In this document: piece after piece, positions 18,209-28,146 of the stretch
How the letters are laid out: each line of letters begins with the position of its first letter
Position numbering within the stretch: position 1 is the first letter of the stretch
DNA from: Pseudomonas orientalis
GTDB taxonomy: Bacteria; Pseudomonadota; Gammaproteobacteria; Pseudomonadales; Pseudomonadaceae
Direction: 5' to 3'
DNA length: 64,000 nucleotides
Assembly (NCBI RefSeq): GCF_001439815.1
Contig: NZ_JYLM01000001.1
Coordinates: forward strand, 248,001-312,000
Program-made: the position numbers and the translations under genes
The notes under the pieces: model-generated
Databases searched by the model: none
What the model saw: only the letters and a program-made list of their open reading frames with translations
Told to the model about the DNA's origin: nothing

Positions 18209-18224
18209 TGGTTCGCAAATTGCT
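18209..18224 (+). promoter_or_regulatory. Sigma54 (-24/-12) promoter of the flgF operon
   Basis: TGGTTCG-CAAA-TTGCT keeps GG and GC with exactly 10 bases between. It lies 57 bp before the flgF start, which puts the transcript start near 18235. The rod/hook-junction genes are RpoN-dependent in P. aeruginosa. Confidence 0.7.
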
Positions 18225-18280
18225 TAAGCCTCCTCAGTACAACGGTGGGCGGCAAGCGTCCGTCAGAAAGAGGATAGAGC

Positions 18281-19021
18281 GTGGACAAGTACCTTTATGT
18301 GGCAATGACCGGCGCCAGCCAGAATGCTCTGGCGCAGAAGGCCCATGCCAACAATCTGGCGAACATTTCCACCAACGGTTTCCAGCGCGACCTGGAGCAG
18401 GCGCGCTCGATGCCGGTGTTCGGTGACAGCTTTCCGGCGCGGGCCTTTGCCCTGACCGAGCGGCCAGCCACCGACTTCACCCCCGGCGCGATGATCGAAA
18501 CCGGGCGTGACCTGGACGTGGCCGTCAGCGGCGACGGCTGGATGGCTGTGCAAACCCCGGATGGCGGCGAAGCCTACGTGCGCAGCGCCAGCATGAACGT
18601 CGACGCGCTGGGCGTGCTGCGAGCCGGTAACGGTATGCCGATCATGGGCAACGGCGGCCCGATTGCCGTGCCGCCGCAGCAGAAAATCGAAGTGGGTTCT
18701 GATGGCACCATCAGCATCCGCGCCATGGGCGAAGGCCCGCGAGTGATGGCCGAAGTGGACCGCATCAAGATGGTCCAGCCCGACCTCAAGAACATGACTA
18801 AAGGCCTGGACGGCACCATCCACACCAAGGATGGCCAGCCGGCCCAGGCCGACGCGAACGTCAAGCTGACCTCGGGCTTCCTGCAGGCGAGCAACGTCAA
18901 TGCCGTTGAGGAAATGACCGCGGTACTGGCGCTTTCCAAGCAGTTCGAGCTGCACATCAAGATGATGAACAGCGCCAAGGAAGACGACCAGGCCATGACC
19001 CGCGTCATGCAGATGAGCTGA
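18281..19021 (+). CDS. flgF: Flagellar basal-body rod protein FlgF
   Basis: 246 residues. It starts with GTG after GAAAGAGGATAGAGC. The N-terminal rod signature is NNLANISTNGFQRDL (about 25-39) and the C-terminal conserved helix is QASNVNAVEEMTAVLALSKQFELH. FlgF forms the proximal part of the rod next to FlgG. First gene of flgFGHIJKL; the preceding flgBCDE genes are not in the window. Confidence 0.96.
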   Translation: MDKYLYVAMTGASQNALAQKAHANNLANISTNGFQRDLEQARSMPVFGDSFPARAFALTERPATDFTPGAMIETGRDLDVAVSGDGWMAVQTPDGGEAYVRSASMNVDALGVLRAGNGMPIMGNGGPIAVPPQQKIEVGSDGTISIRAMGEGPRVMAEVDRIKMVQPDLKNMTKGLDGTIHTKDGQPAQADANVKLTSGFLQASNVNAVEEMTAVLALSKQFELHIKMMNSAKEDDQAMTRVMQMS

Positions 19022-19087
19022 CAGGCGACCCCCGAATTCTAATTGTGTAACGCGGCGCCAACAAACAGGCGCACAGAGGAGAACAGC

Positions 19088-19873
19088 ATGCTTCCGGCTC
19101 TATGGGTTGCCAAGACAGGCCTGTCCGCCCAGGACACCAACCTGACGACCATTTCCAACAACCTGGCGAACGTGTCGACCACCGGTTTCAAACGTGATCG
19201 CGCCGAGTTCCAGGACTTGCTCTATCAGATCAAGCGCCAGCCGGGCGCCCAGTCGACCCAGGACAGCGAACTGCCGTCGGGTCTGCAACTGGGTACCGGT
19301 GTGCAGATCGTCGGCACCCAGAAAAACTTCAGCGCCGGTAACCTGCAACAGACCGGCCAGCCGCTGGACATGGCGATCAACGGCCGTGGTTTCTTCCAGA
19401 TCCTGCAACCGGATGGGACCACGTCCTACACCCGTGACGGTACCTTTCACCTGGACTCCAACGGCCAGATCGTGACCGCCAACGGTTTTGCCCTGGAGCC
19501 TGCCGTTGTGGTTCCGGCAGATGCCAAGACCTTCACCGTCGGCAACGACGGCACCGTGTCCATCACCGTGGCCGGCAACCCGGCGTCGCAAGTGATCGGC
19601 AACCTGCAAACCGCCGACTTCATCAACCCGGCCGGCCTGCAGGCCATGGGCAACAACCTGTTCCTGGAAACCGCCTCCAGCGGCGCGCCGCAAATCGGCA
19701 CCCCTGGCTTGAACGGTTTCGGCACCACGCTGCAGAGCACCCTGGAAACCTCCAACGTCAGCACGGTCGAGGAGATGGTCAACATGATCACCACCCAGCG
19801 CGCCTACGAGATGAACTCCAAGGTGATCTCCACCGCCGACCAGATGCTTTCGTTCGTTACGCAAAATCTGTAA
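19088..19873 (+). CDS. flgG: Flagellar distal rod protein FlgG
   Basis: 261 residues. The rod motif is [15 protein letters not shown] near the N-terminus, and the C-terminus has the conserved [26 protein letters not shown]. FlgG is the main distal-rod subunit crossing the periplasm through the P and L rings. Start: ATG 19088 with AGAGGAG 8 bases upstream; the open frame runs back to 19043 but those codons do not match the family. Confidence 0.97.
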   Translation: MLPALWVAKTGLSAQDTNLTTISNNLANVSTTGFKRDRAEFQDLLYQIKRQPGAQSTQDSELPSGLQLGTGVQIVGTQKNFSAGNLQQTGQPLDMAINGRGFFQILQPDGTTSYTRDGTFHLDSNGQIVTANGFALEPAVVVPADAKTFTVGNDGTVSITVAGNPASQVIGNLQTADFINPAGLQAMGNNLFLETASSGAPQIGTPGLNGFGTTLQSTLETSNVSTVEEMVNMITTQRAYEMNSKVISTADQMLSFVTQNL

Positions 19874-19925
19874 TCAGTCTATGGGGCGCCTTCGAAAGCG
19901 CCTGCAACACCGTGAGGTTAGGGTC

Positions 19926-20621
19926 ATGAATCGCTTTGTTTCTGTCTTGGCATTGAGTGGGATCGCCGTACTTGCGGGCTGTGTCGCCCCGTCGCCGAAA
20001 CCCAATGACCCGTACTACGCGCCGGTGTTGCCGCGCACGCCGTTGCCGGCGGCGGCCAACAATGGCTCGATCTACCAGGCCGGTTTCGAGCAGAACCTGT
20101 ACAGCGACCGCAAGGCGTTCCGGGTCGGTGACATCATCACCATTACCCTGAACGAGCGTACCCAGGCCAGCAAGAACGCCAACTCGCAGATCGGCAAGAC
20201 CAGCAAGGCCAGCCTGGGCCTGACGTCGTTGTTCGGCGGCGTGCCCAACACCAATAACCCGCTGGGCAGTGGTGACCTGAGCCTCGACGCCGGTTACAGC
20301 GGCGACCGTGCCACCAACGGCAAAAGCGCGGCGGCCCAGGGCAACACGCTGACCGGTTCGATCACCGTGACCGTGGCCGACGTCTTGCCCAACGGCATCA
20401 TCGCCGTACGCGGTGAAAAGTGGATGACCCTCAACACCGGCGACGAGCTGGTGCGCATTGCCGGCATGGTGCGCGCCGATGACATTGCCACCGACAACAC
20501 CGTGCCGTCGACGCGGATTGCCGATGCACGGATTACCTACTCGGGTACGGGTTCGTTTGCCGATGCAAGCCAGCCGGGCTGGTTCGACCGTTTCTTCCTT
20601 AGCCCGCTGTTCCCTTTCTAG
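19926..20621 (+). CDS. flgH: Flagellar L-ring lipoprotein FlgH
   Basis: 231 residues. The N-terminus is a lipoprotein signal with lipobox LAGC (Cys about 19: [10 protein letters not shown]). The mature part has the FlgH motifs [35 protein letters not shown] and [17 protein letters not shown]. It forms the outer-membrane bushing of the rod. Start: ATG 19926 after GAGGTTAGGGTC. Confidence 0.96.
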   Translation: MNRFVSVLALSGIAVLAGCVAPSPKPNDPYYAPVLPRTPLPAAANNGSIYQAGFEQNLYSDRKAFRVGDIITITLNERTQASKNANSQIGKTSKASLGLTSLFGGVPNTNNPLGSGDLSLDAGYSGDRATNGKSAAAQGNTLTGSITVTVADVLPNGIIAVRGEKWMTLNTGDELVRIAGMVRADDIATDNTVPSTRIADARITYSGTGSFADASQPGWFDRFFLSPLFPF

Positions 20622-21737
20622 GTGGCCATCTTGAACTTCAAACCCCTGCTGGCGGCGGCATTCCTGCTTTGCGTGAGCGCTGTCGCCCAGGCCGAACGCC
20701 TGAAGGACATCGCCAGCATTTCCGGCGTGCGTTCCAACCAGTTGATCGGCTACGGGTTGGTGGTAGGTCTCAGTGGTACGGGTGACCAGACCACCCAGAC
20801 CCCGTTCACCCTGCAAACCTTCAATAACATGCTGTCGCAGTTCGGCATCAAGGTCCCTGCGGGGTCGGGCAACGTGCAGCTCAAAAACGTCGCGGCGGTG
20901 TCGATCAGTGCCGACTTGCCGGCGTTCTCCAAGCCGGGGCAGGTGGTGGACATCACCGTGTCGTCCATCGGTAACTCCAAGAGCCTGCGTGGCGGCACCT
21001 TGCTGATGACGCCGCTCAAAGGTATCGACGGCAACGTCTATGCCATCGCCCAGGGCAACCTGGTGGTGGGCGGGTTCGACGCCGAAGGCCGCGACGGTTC
21101 GAAGATCACCGTCAACGTGCCGTCGGCCGGTCGCATCCCCGGTGGGGCCACGGTTGAACGCACCGTGCCGAGTGGTTTCAACCAGGGCAACAGCCTGACC
21201 CTGAACCTTAACCGTTCCGACTTCACCACCGCCAAGCGCGTGGTTGACAAGATCAACGACATGCTCGGCCCTGGCGTGGCCCAGGCCATCGATGGCGGTT
21301 CGGTGCGTGTGACCGCACCCCTGGACCCAAGCCAGCGCGTGGACTACCTGTCGATCCTGGAAAACCTGGAGGTGGACCCCGGCCAGGCGGTGGCCAAAGT
21401 CATCATCAACTCGCGCACCGGCACCATCGTGATCGGCCAGAACGTCAAGGTCTCGCCGGCGGCGGTGACCCACGGCAGCCTGACCGTGACCATTACCGAA
21501 GACCCGATCGTCAGCCAGCCCGGGCCGCTGTCCAATGGCCAGACTGCCGTGGTTCCACGTTCGCGGGTCAATGCCCAGCAGGAAGCCAAGCCGATGTTCA
21601 AGTTCGGCCCCGGTACCACCCTGGATGAGATTGTCCGCGCGGTGAACCAGGTGGGCGCCGCCCCCGGCGACTTGATGGCGATCCTCGAAGCCCTGAAACA
21701 GGCCGGCGCCCTGCAAGCCGACCTGATCGTGATCTGA
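20622..21737 (+). CDS. flgI: Flagellar P-ring protein FlgI
   Basis: About 371 residues. A signal peptide ([16 protein letters not shown]) is followed by the very conserved mature start [20 protein letters not shown]. The protein ends [14 protein letters not shown]. It polymerises around the rod in the periplasm. The start is ambiguous: GTG 20622 begins right after the flgH stop with no clear ribosome site, while TTG 20631 has AGGTGG 5 bases before it and gives the family-like MNFKPLL. Either start leaves the same mature protein. Confidence 0.95.
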   Translation: MAILNFKPLLAAAFLLCVSAVAQAERLKDIASISGVRSNQLIGYGLVVGLSGTGDQTTQTPFTLQTFNNMLSQFGIKVPAGSGNVQLKNVAAVSISADLPAFSKPGQVVDITVSSIGNSKSLRGGTLLMTPLKGIDGNVYAIAQGNLVVGGFDAEGRDGSKITVNVPSAGRIPGGATVERTVPSGFNQGNSLTLNLNRSDFTTAKRVVDKINDMLGPGVAQAIDGGSVRVTAPLDPSQRVDYLSILENLEVDPGQAVAKVIINSRTGTIVIGQNVKVSPAAVTHGSLTVTITEDPIVSQPGPLSNGQTAVVPRSRVNAQQEAKPMFKFGPGTTLDEIVRAVNQVGAAPGDLMAILEALKQAGALQADLIVI

Positions 21738-21747
21738 GGCCATGGTC

Positions 21748-23007
21748 ATGGATATGCGCAAGAGCGGTTTTACCAGCACGGCGGACTCGGGGTCCTACTC
21801 CGACCTGAACCGGCTTAACCAGCTCAAGGTCGGCGACGACAAGAACAGCGACGGCAACATGCGCAAGGTTGCGCAGGAGTTCGAGTCGTTGTTCCTGAGC
21901 GAGATGCTCAAGTCCATGCGTTCGGCCACCGAGGTCCTGGGCAAGGACAACCCGATGAACACGCCTGCGGCCAAGCAGTACCAGGAAATGTACGACCAGC
22001 AATTGGCGGTGTCGATGTCCCGCGAAGGCGGGGGTATCGGTCTGGCCGACGTGCTGATGCGCCAGATGCAGAAGAACAAGCCGGTGGACGCCCAGGCGGC
22101 CACCTTGCAGGGCCCTGCCTCGGCCGAGGCGGTGAAGAAGGTCGATGTGCCGACTGAAATTGCCGCAGGCACCCAGGCCGAGGGGCCGCTGGGGCGCTCC
22201 AATGGCCAGCGTCCGTTGTGGGCCTACCGCGTCGCCGAGCCACAGGCCGGTGCCGCCGCGTCCCACAGCAACGACATGGAGCTGATGAACCAGCGCCGTA
22301 TCGCCTTGCCGAGCAAACTGACCGACCGCCTGCTCGCGGGCATCGTGCCGAGCACTCAGGTCGAGGCCAAGGTCGCGCCACTGCGCAACAGCGCCGCCGC
22401 TGACAATGTGGTCAACAGCAGCGCCCGCAGCGTTGCCGTGCCGAGCGGCAAGATGCAGGTGTACGGCCGCGCCATTGCCCAGCCACCGCTGGCACCGGCG
22501 AAAAAGGCCTTCAGCTCGCAGGACGAATTCGTCGCCACCATGCTGCCGATGGCCAAGGCCGCCGCCGCGCGGATCGGCATCGATCCGAAGTACCTGGTGG
22601 CCCAGGCCGCCCTGGAAACCGGTTGGGGTAAATCGGTGATGCGCGCCGAAGACGGCAGCAGCAGCCACAACCTGTTCGGCATAAAGGCCGGCCAGAGCTG
22701 GCAGGGCGGCCAGGCGCGGGCGATCACCAGCGAGTTTCGCGACGGCGCGATGGTCAAGGAGACGGCGCAGTTCCGCTCCTACAGCTCCTATCAGGACAGC
22801 TTCCATGACCTCGTGACCCTGCTGCAAAGCAATGATCGCTATAAAGAAGTCGTGAAATCAGCCGATAACCCGGAACAGTTTGTACGCGAGTTGCAAAAAG
22901 CCGGTTATGCAACCGACCCGGCCTACGCCAGCAAGATTTCGCAGATCGCCAAAAACATGAACAGTTACCAGAACTACGCTGCCGCTGGCGCAACCACACA
23001 TTTATAA
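21748..23007 (+). CDS. flgJ: FlgJ rod-cap protein with peptidoglycan hydrolase domain
   Basis: 419 residues. The N-terminal rod-scaffold domain shows VAQEFESLFLSEMLKSMR, the middle is low-complexity, and the C-terminal glucosaminidase-type domain (about 250-400) has the catalytic Glu region AQAALETGWGKS and HNLFGIKAG. It caps the growing rod and opens the peptidoglycan for it. Start: three ATGs at 21742, 21748 and 21754; 21748 has GAGG at the best distance (8 bases). Confidence 0.95.
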   Translation: MDMRKSGFTSTADSGSYSDLNRLNQLKVGDDKNSDGNMRKVAQEFESLFLSEMLKSMRSATEVLGKDNPMNTPAAKQYQEMYDQQLAVSMSREGGGIGLADVLMRQMQKNKPVDAQAATLQGPASAEAVKKVDVPTEIAAGTQAEGPLGRSNGQRPLWAYRVAEPQAGAAASHSNDMELMNQRRIALPSKLTDRLLAGIVPSTQVEAKVAPLRNSAAADNVVNSSARSVAVPSGKMQVYGRAIAQPPLAPAKKAFSSQDEFVATMLPMAKAAAARIGIDPKYLVAQAALETGWGKSVMRAEDGSSSHNLFGIKAGQSWQGGQARAITSEFRDGAMVKETAQFRSYSSYQDSFHDLVTLLQSNDRYKEVVKSADNPEQFVRELQKAGYATDPAYASKISQIAKNMNSYQNYAAAGATTHL

Positions 23008-23017
23008 GGTCTGAACC

Positions 23018-25060
23018 ATGAGTTTGCTCAGTATCGGGATGTCAGGACTCAATGCCGCTCAAGGATCGCTGTCGGTCTTGAGTAATAACATTGCCAACGC
23101 CAACACCTCGGGTTATTCGCGTCAGCAGACCACGCAGAATGCCAATGCCAACAACCCCTACGGCGGTGTGTACATCGGCAGCGGCACGACCCTGGCGGAT
23201 GTGCGCCGGGTGTATAACGAGTTCCTCGATGCGGCCTACCAGAACAGTACGGCGCTGAGCAACGATGCCAAGGCCTATGCCAGCCAGGCCAGCGCCATCG
23301 ACAAGACCCTGTCGGACAAGACCACCGGCATGTCGTCGGTGCTCAGTGCGTTCTTCACCGCTGTGCAAACCGCAGCGGCCAACCCCAGCGATGTATCCGC
23401 CCGGCAAGTGCTGCTGACCAACACCCAGACCTTGAGCAACCGTTTCAACGCGATCTCCGGCCAGTTGAACGAGCAGAAACAGTCGATCAACGGTCAACTC
23501 GGCACCATGAGTGATCAAGTCAACCAGTTGACCACCTCGATTGCCTCGCTGAACAAGCAGATCACCCTGGCCCAGGGCTCCGCCAGCAGCGCCCCGGCCA
23601 ACCTGCTGGATGCGCGCAACGAAGCGGTGCGTTCGCTCAATGAACTGGTCGGCGTGACCACCAGTGAAAAAAACGGCGTGTTCAGCGTCAGCACCGGCAC
23701 TGGCCAATCCCTGGTGCTGGGCGATCAGTCCAATACGATTTCGGCGGTCTCAAGCAACAGCGACCCAAGCCAGTACACCATCGTGCTCAATGCCGGCGGC
23801 GGTACGGCGATCGACCTGGGTAACGTGCTCAGCGGCGGCAGCATCGGCGGCCTGTTGCGTTATCGCAGCGACGCGCTGATGCCGGCCATCAATGACCTGG
23901 GGCGAATCGCCCTGGCGACCGCCGATACCGTCAACAGCCAGTTGGGCCAGGGCCTGGACCTGAACGGCGACTTCGGCTCGTCCTTGTTCAAGGACATCAA
24001 TAGCGCAGCCGCCATCGCCCAGCGCAGTCAGGGCGCAATGGGCAACAGCAGCGGCTCGGGCAACTTGAACGTGAGCATCAGCGACGCGAGCAAGTTGTCG
24101 ACCTACGACTACAAAGTCACCTTTACCAGCGGCAACAATTACACCGTGATGCGTTCCGACGGCAAGGCCATGGGCGCGTTCGACACCAATACCACGCCGC
24201 CGCCGGTCATCGAAGGTTTCACCCTGGCCCTGGATGGCAAGGGCCCGATGGCGGCAGGGGACAGCTTCAAGGTCAGCCCCACCGCCAACGGCGCCAGCGC
24301 TATCGGCACCGAGCTGACGGACGCCAATAAAATTGCCTTTGCAGCGCCCTTGCTGGGTGAAAGCAGCAAGACCAACCAGGGCACCGGCACTTTTACGCCG
24401 CCGTCCCTGACGCTGCCGATCGATATTCATGGCGGCGCCGACACCGCTCAATTGCGTACCGGTATTGAACACTCGATGCCGGTCAAGATGGTCTTCGGCA
24501 AGCCTGCGGCTGACGGCACCCAGGGCTACACCCTCAACGATGCCCAGGGTAATTCGATCGGGACCGGCACCATCGTTCCCGGTCAGGGCAACAAGATCAC
24601 CGTCGACGTACCGATGCGCGATGCCAACGGCGCGCTGCTGGTGCCGGCCAAGAGCTTCAAGTTCGATACCACCATCGGCGGTGCGCCCGCCAATGGCGAC
24701 AGCACCACGTTTTCCTTCAACGCCTCGGGCAAGTCGGATAACCGTAACGCCCAGGCGTTGCTCGACCTGCAGACCAAAGCCACGGTCGGCCTGGCCGATG
24801 CCGGTGGCGGCGTGAGCCTGGTGACGGCCAACAGCCGCCTGGTTTCCACGGTCGGCGCCAAAGCCGCTTCGGCCAATACCGACACCAGCGCCACCGGCGC
24901 ACTGCTCAAGGCCAACCAGGATGCGCGCAACTCGGTGTCCCAGGTCAACCTGGATGAAGAGGCGGGCGACATGATCAAGTTCCAGCAGTACTACACCGCG
25001 TCGTCGCAGATCATCAAGGCTGCGCAAGAAACCTTCAGCACGCTGATCAATAGTCTTTAA
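23018..25060 (+). CDS. flgK: Flagellar hook-filament junction protein FlgK (HAP1)
   Basis: 680 residues. The N-terminus has SIGMSGLNAAQGSLSVLSNN and NTSGYSRQQ, the C-terminus SQVNLDEEAGDMIKFQQYYTASSQIIK. The long middle part varies between species and is rich in Thr, Ser and Gly. FlgK is the first junction ring on the hook. It starts 10 bases after flgJ. Confidence 0.96.
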   Translation: MSLLSIGMSGLNAAQGSLSVLSNNIANANTSGYSRQQTTQNANANNPYGGVYIGSGTTLADVRRVYNEFLDAAYQNSTALSNDAKAYASQASAIDKTLSDKTTGMSSVLSAFFTAVQTAAANPSDVSARQVLLTNTQTLSNRFNAISGQLNEQKQSINGQLGTMSDQVNQLTTSIASLNKQITLAQGSASSAPANLLDARNEAVRSLNELVGVTTSEKNGVFSVSTGTGQSLVLGDQSNTISAVSSNSDPSQYTIVLNAGGGTAIDLGNVLSGGSIGGLLRYRSDALMPAINDLGRIALATADTVNSQLGQGLDLNGDFGSSLFKDINSAAAIAQRSQGAMGNSSGSGNLNVSISDASKLSTYDYKVTFTSGNNYTVMRSDGKAMGAFDTNTTPPPVIEGFTLALDGKGPMAAGDSFKVSPTANGASAIGTELTDANKIAFAAPLLGESSKTNQGTGTFTPPSLTLPIDIHGGADTAQLRTGIEHSMPVKMVFGKPAADGTQGYTLNDAQGNSIGTGTIVPGQGNKITVDVPMRDANGALLVPAKSFKFDTTIGGAPANGDSTTFSFNASGKSDNRNAQALLDLQTKATVGLADAGGGVSLVTANSRLVSTVGAKAASANTDTSATGALLKANQDARNSVSQVNLDEEAGDMIKFQQYYTASSQIIKAAQETFSTLINSL

Positions 25061-25074
25061 GGGAGTCTGGGACG

Positions 25075-26676
25075 ATGCGTATTTCCACCGCTCAATATTT
25101 CGAAACCAGCTCGGCCAAGTATTCGGATAACTATTCCGGCGTGGTCAAGGCCCAGGAACAAGCCAGTTCCGGCGTGCGCGTGCAAACCGCGGCGGATGAT
25201 CCGGTGGCGGCCGCGCGGCTGTTGCTGCTGCAGCAGCAGAAAGACATGCTGGGGCAGTTCAACGGCAACATCACCAGTCTGAAGAATTCGCTGACCAACG
25301 AAGAAAGCGTGTTGGGCTCGATCGATGATGCGTTGCAGCGCGCCACGCAACTGGCCTTGCGTGCCGGCGGCTCGGTGAGCGACGCCGATCGACGCTCGAT
25401 TGCCAGTGAAGTGGGCGCGATTGAGGATCAGGTCCTGGGCTTGCTCAACAGCAAGGATTCCTCCGGTAACTACCTGTTTTCCGGCTCCAAGACCCAGACC
25501 CCGCCGTACAGCCGCAACAACGATGGCACTTACAGCTATCAGGGCGACGAAACGCCGCTGAGCCTGCAGGTCTCCAATACCCTGAGGGTCAATGCAGGCG
25601 ATACCGGCAAGACCATCCTGGAAGGCGCGGCCAACTCCAGCCGTACCCAGGCCACGTGGCTGGCCCCCGTGCCGCAGACCGTGCCGCCCACGGTCAACGA
25701 CAACAAAGTGGCGCTGTCGGCCGGGTTGGTGACGTCGAGCAGCGACTACGCCGGCAAGTTCGCGGACGGCCAGCCGTACAAGCTGACCTTTACCAGCAGC
25801 ACGCAATACAAGGTCGCCGACAAGAACGGCAACGATGTGACCTCGGAGATTGCCGGCAACGGCACCTTCGACTCCACCAAGGAAGGCAGCTCCAGCGTGG
25901 CCTTGCGGGGGGTGAAGTTCGACATAACCCTCAATCTGGGGGATGTCGCGCCAGGCGCCGACTCCGATGCGCTGGTCAAGGACCGCTCCTTCAGTCTGGA
26001 GGCCAAGCCGGATACCTTCAGCGTCTCGCGTACCCCCGGCAACGCTTCCACGGCGCAGCTGACCGGTGCCCGCGTATCCAGCCAGGCGGACTACACCAGC
26101 ACGTTTCCGACCAACAGCGGTGCGCTGATCAAGTTCACCAGTGCGACCGCCTATGAGGTGTATGCACAGCCCTACTCGAGCGACAGCAAGTCCATCGCCA
26201 CCGGCGATACCGGCGGCGGTACCACGGTAACGGCCGCAGGCGTGACCTTTGACGTCAGTGCCGGGCCGCCGCAACCGGGCGACCAGTTTTCCGTGGGGGC
26301 CAATACCCAGAAAACCCAGAATGCGCTGGATACCCTTGGTCAGTTGCGTAAAGCGCTGGAGCTGCCGGCTGACGGCAATCCTGCAGCAACCATCAAGCTC
26401 AAGGACGTGCTGGACGCGTCCATTGGCAACCTCGCCAACTCCAGTTCCCAGATCACCAACGTACGCGGTTCCATCGGTGCGCGGGGCAATGCCCTGGATA
26501 TCCAGACCAGCGAAAACACCAGCGTGGGGATCGCCAATACCAGCACCATGAGTGACCTGGCCAACATCGACATGGGCGAGGCGGCGATCAACCTGACGCT
26601 GCAACAGACCATGTTGCAGGCCTCCCAGCTGGCGTTTGTGAAAATCTCCCAATTGAGTCTGTTCAGCCGCATGTAA
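25075..26676 (+). CDS. flgL: Flagellar hook-filament junction protein FlgL (HAP3)
   Basis: 533 residues. The N-terminus (MRISTAQYFETSSAKYSDNY, then ASSGVRVQTAADDPVAAARL) and C-terminus (DMGEAAINLTLQQTMLQASQLAFVKISQLSLF) are the flagellin-like coiled parts. The protein is longer than the E. coli homologue (317) because of an enlarged central domain, as in other fluorescent pseudomonads. Last gene of flgF-L; a GC-rich hairpin follows. Confidence 0.95.
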   Translation: MRISTAQYFETSSAKYSDNYSGVVKAQEQASSGVRVQTAADDPVAAARLLLLQQQKDMLGQFNGNITSLKNSLTNEESVLGSIDDALQRATQLALRAGGSVSDADRRSIASEVGAIEDQVLGLLNSKDSSGNYLFSGSKTQTPPYSRNNDGTYSYQGDETPLSLQVSNTLRVNAGDTGKTILEGAANSSRTQATWLAPVPQTVPPTVNDNKVALSAGLVTSSSDYAGKFADGQPYKLTFTSSTQYKVADKNGNDVTSEIAGNGTFDSTKEGSSSVALRGVKFDITLNLGDVAPGADSDALVKDRSFSLEAKPDTFSVSRTPGNASTAQLTGARVSSQADYTSTFPTNSGALIKFTSATAYEVYAQPYSSDSKSIATGDTGGGTTVTAAGVTFDVSAGPPQPGDQFSVGANTQKTQNALDTLGQLRKALELPADGNPAATIKLKDVLDASIGNLANSSSQITNVRGSIGARGNALDIQTSENTSVGIANTSTMSDLANIDMGEAAINLTLQQTMLQASQLAFVKISQLSLFSRM

Positions 26677-26693
26677 TGGGCGCGTTCGGCAAG

Positions 26694-26721
26694 CGGCCTC
26701 CTCTGGCGACAGGGGAGGCCG
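26694..26721 (+). terminator. Hairpin after flgL
   Basis: CGGCCTCC (26694-26701) pairs exactly with GGAGGCCG (26714-26721). The T-rich tail is interrupted (TTGTCGTTTC), so termination may be partial. Confidence 0.5.
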
Positions 26722-26734
26722 TTGTCGTTTCTGG

Positions 26735-26750
26735 GGGCAGAAATGTTGCG
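26735..26750 (+). promoter_or_regulatory. Possible sigma54 promoter before the KAS III-like gene
   Basis: GGGCAGAAATGTTGCG has GG and GC 10 bases apart with partial -24 (GGCA) and full -12 (TTGC) matches. It is weaker than the other sigma54 sites in this window and 205 bp from the start codon. Two direct copies of CATAAAGCGCA (26759-26769, 26792-26802) follow it. Confidence 0.35.
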
Positions 26751-26954
26751 GGGTTTTGCATAAAGCGCACAAAATTGAGTGACCTGTGAGTCATAAAGCG
26801 CATCTTCACTGTATCGTGTGAAAAGGATGAGTCGTCACAGGGTCCTTGCGGGACGGCTTTCAGCGAATTTTTTCGGGGTTATCCCCTTTTATTGTCAGCA
26901 CTTCGGGCGCAGGCCCTGAGGTGTTCTCCAGCTATTTAGTATTGGGAAGCCACA

Positions 26955-27884
26955 ATGATTGGCATAAAAAGCATCGCCAGTTACGTGCCGGCGGACGGTA
27001 TCGATAACTACGCCCAGGGTGCCAAATTCGCCAAGGATGAGGAATTCATCATTGGCAAGATCGGGTCGGCCTTCCTGCCGCGCAAGGAAGCGGCGCAGGA
27101 AACCTCCGATCTGTGTGTCGAGGCGGTCAACGCTTTGTTTGCCGGCAACCCGGACTTGAAGCGCGAGTCCATCGACGCGGTCATCGTTGTCACCCAGAAC
27201 GGCGACGAAGAAGGGCTGCCCCACACCGCCGCCATCGTCCAGGACAAACTGGGCCTGCCGACCCATGTGGCCGCCTTCGATATTTCCCTGGGTTGTTCCG
27301 GCTATGTGTATGGCATTTACGCGATGAAGGGCTTCATGGAAGCCACTGGCCTGAAAAACGGCCTGCTGATTACCGCCGACCCGTACTCGAAAATCGTCGA
27401 CCCGGAAGATCGCAACACCACCATGCTGTTCGGCGATGCCGCCACCGCCACCTGGATGGGCGAAGACGCGCCGTGGTTGCTGGGCAAATCCAAGTTCGGT
27501 ACCGACGGTTCCGGCGCGCCGCACCTCAAGGTCAGCGACGGCGTGTTCTTCATGAACGGCCGCCAGGTGTTCAACTTCGCCTTGCTCAAGGTGCCGGCGC
27601 ATTTGCACGAGCTGCTCGACGAGTCGGATCTCAAGGCCGATGACATCGATGCGTTCTGCATTCACCAGGGCAGTGCGGCCATCGTTGACGCCGTGGCGCG
27701 CCGTTTTGAAGATGCGCCGGTGGACAAGTTCATCAAGGACATGGTCGAGACCGGCAATACCGTGTCATCGAGCATTCCGTTGCTGCTGGAAAAGCACGTG
27801 ATGGATGCCACCTGGAAGCGCGTGGCGATCAGCGGTTTTGGTGTGGGCCTGTCCTGGGGCTCGGCGATTCTGTATCGACCATGA
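26955..27884 (+). CDS. 3-oxoacyl-ACP synthase III-like protein of the flagellin locus
   Basis: 309 residues of the FabH/thiolase fold. The full KAS III triad is present: Cys114 in DISLGCSGYVYG, His237 in AFCIHQGSAA and Asn268 in METGNTVSSS-like context (VETGNTV). In several pseudomonads such a gene sits between flgL and fliC next to flagellin glycosyltransferases and helps make or acylate the modified sugar. Here it stands alone between flgL and fliC with its own terminator. A role in flagellin modification is inferred from position; housekeeping FabH is less likely. GGAAG precedes the ATG. Confidence 0.85.
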   Translation: MIGIKSIASYVPADGIDNYAQGAKFAKDEEFIIGKIGSAFLPRKEAAQETSDLCVEAVNALFAGNPDLKRESIDAVIVVTQNGDEEGLPHTAAIVQDKLGLPTHVAAFDISLGCSGYVYGIYAMKGFMEATGLKNGLLITADPYSKIVDPEDRNTTMLFGDAATATWMGEDAPWLLGKSKFGTDGSGAPHLKVSDGVFFMNGRQVFNFALLKVPAHLHELLDESDLKADDIDAFCIHQGSAAIVDAVARRFEDAPVDKFIKDMVETGNTVSSSIPLLLEKHVMDATWKRVAISGFGVGLSWGSAILYRP

Positions 27885-27901
27885 CTTTTTAAGGGTCATA
27901 T

Positions 27902-27938
27902 AAAAACGCCGATGATCGAAAGATCATCGGCGTTTTTT
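27902..27938 (+). terminator. Strong rho-independent terminator after the KAS III-like gene
   Basis: AACGCCGATGATC and its exact reverse complement flank loop GAAA, followed by TTTTTT. It separates the synthase gene from the fliC promoter. Confidence 0.93.
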
Positions 27939-28040
27939 ATTTGGCGCCAGAAAAGCCAATGAAACCGGGGTTTTTGATCTCGCTAACTGCTTGAATTGCA
28001 AGGGCTGGCACAGGGCTAGTAAAAAAAATCAAAAAAACCC

Positions 28041-28067
28041 TCAAGCAACCGGCTACCACGACGATAA
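28041..28067 (+). promoter_or_regulatory. Sigma28 (FliA) promoter of fliC
   Basis: TCAAGCAA, 11 bases, then GACGATAA. The spacing equals that of the FliA consensus (TAAAGTTT-N11-GCCGATAA) and the -10 matches 7 of 8 bases. It lies 80 bp upstream of the fliC start. Confidence 0.8.
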
Positions 28068-28146
28068 CTATTACGTAGGTTCTCAGGCCACACCCGGCGG
28101 TTGCCAGGGCCGGAAGCCGCAGTATCCATCCATCGAGGATTTCGTC

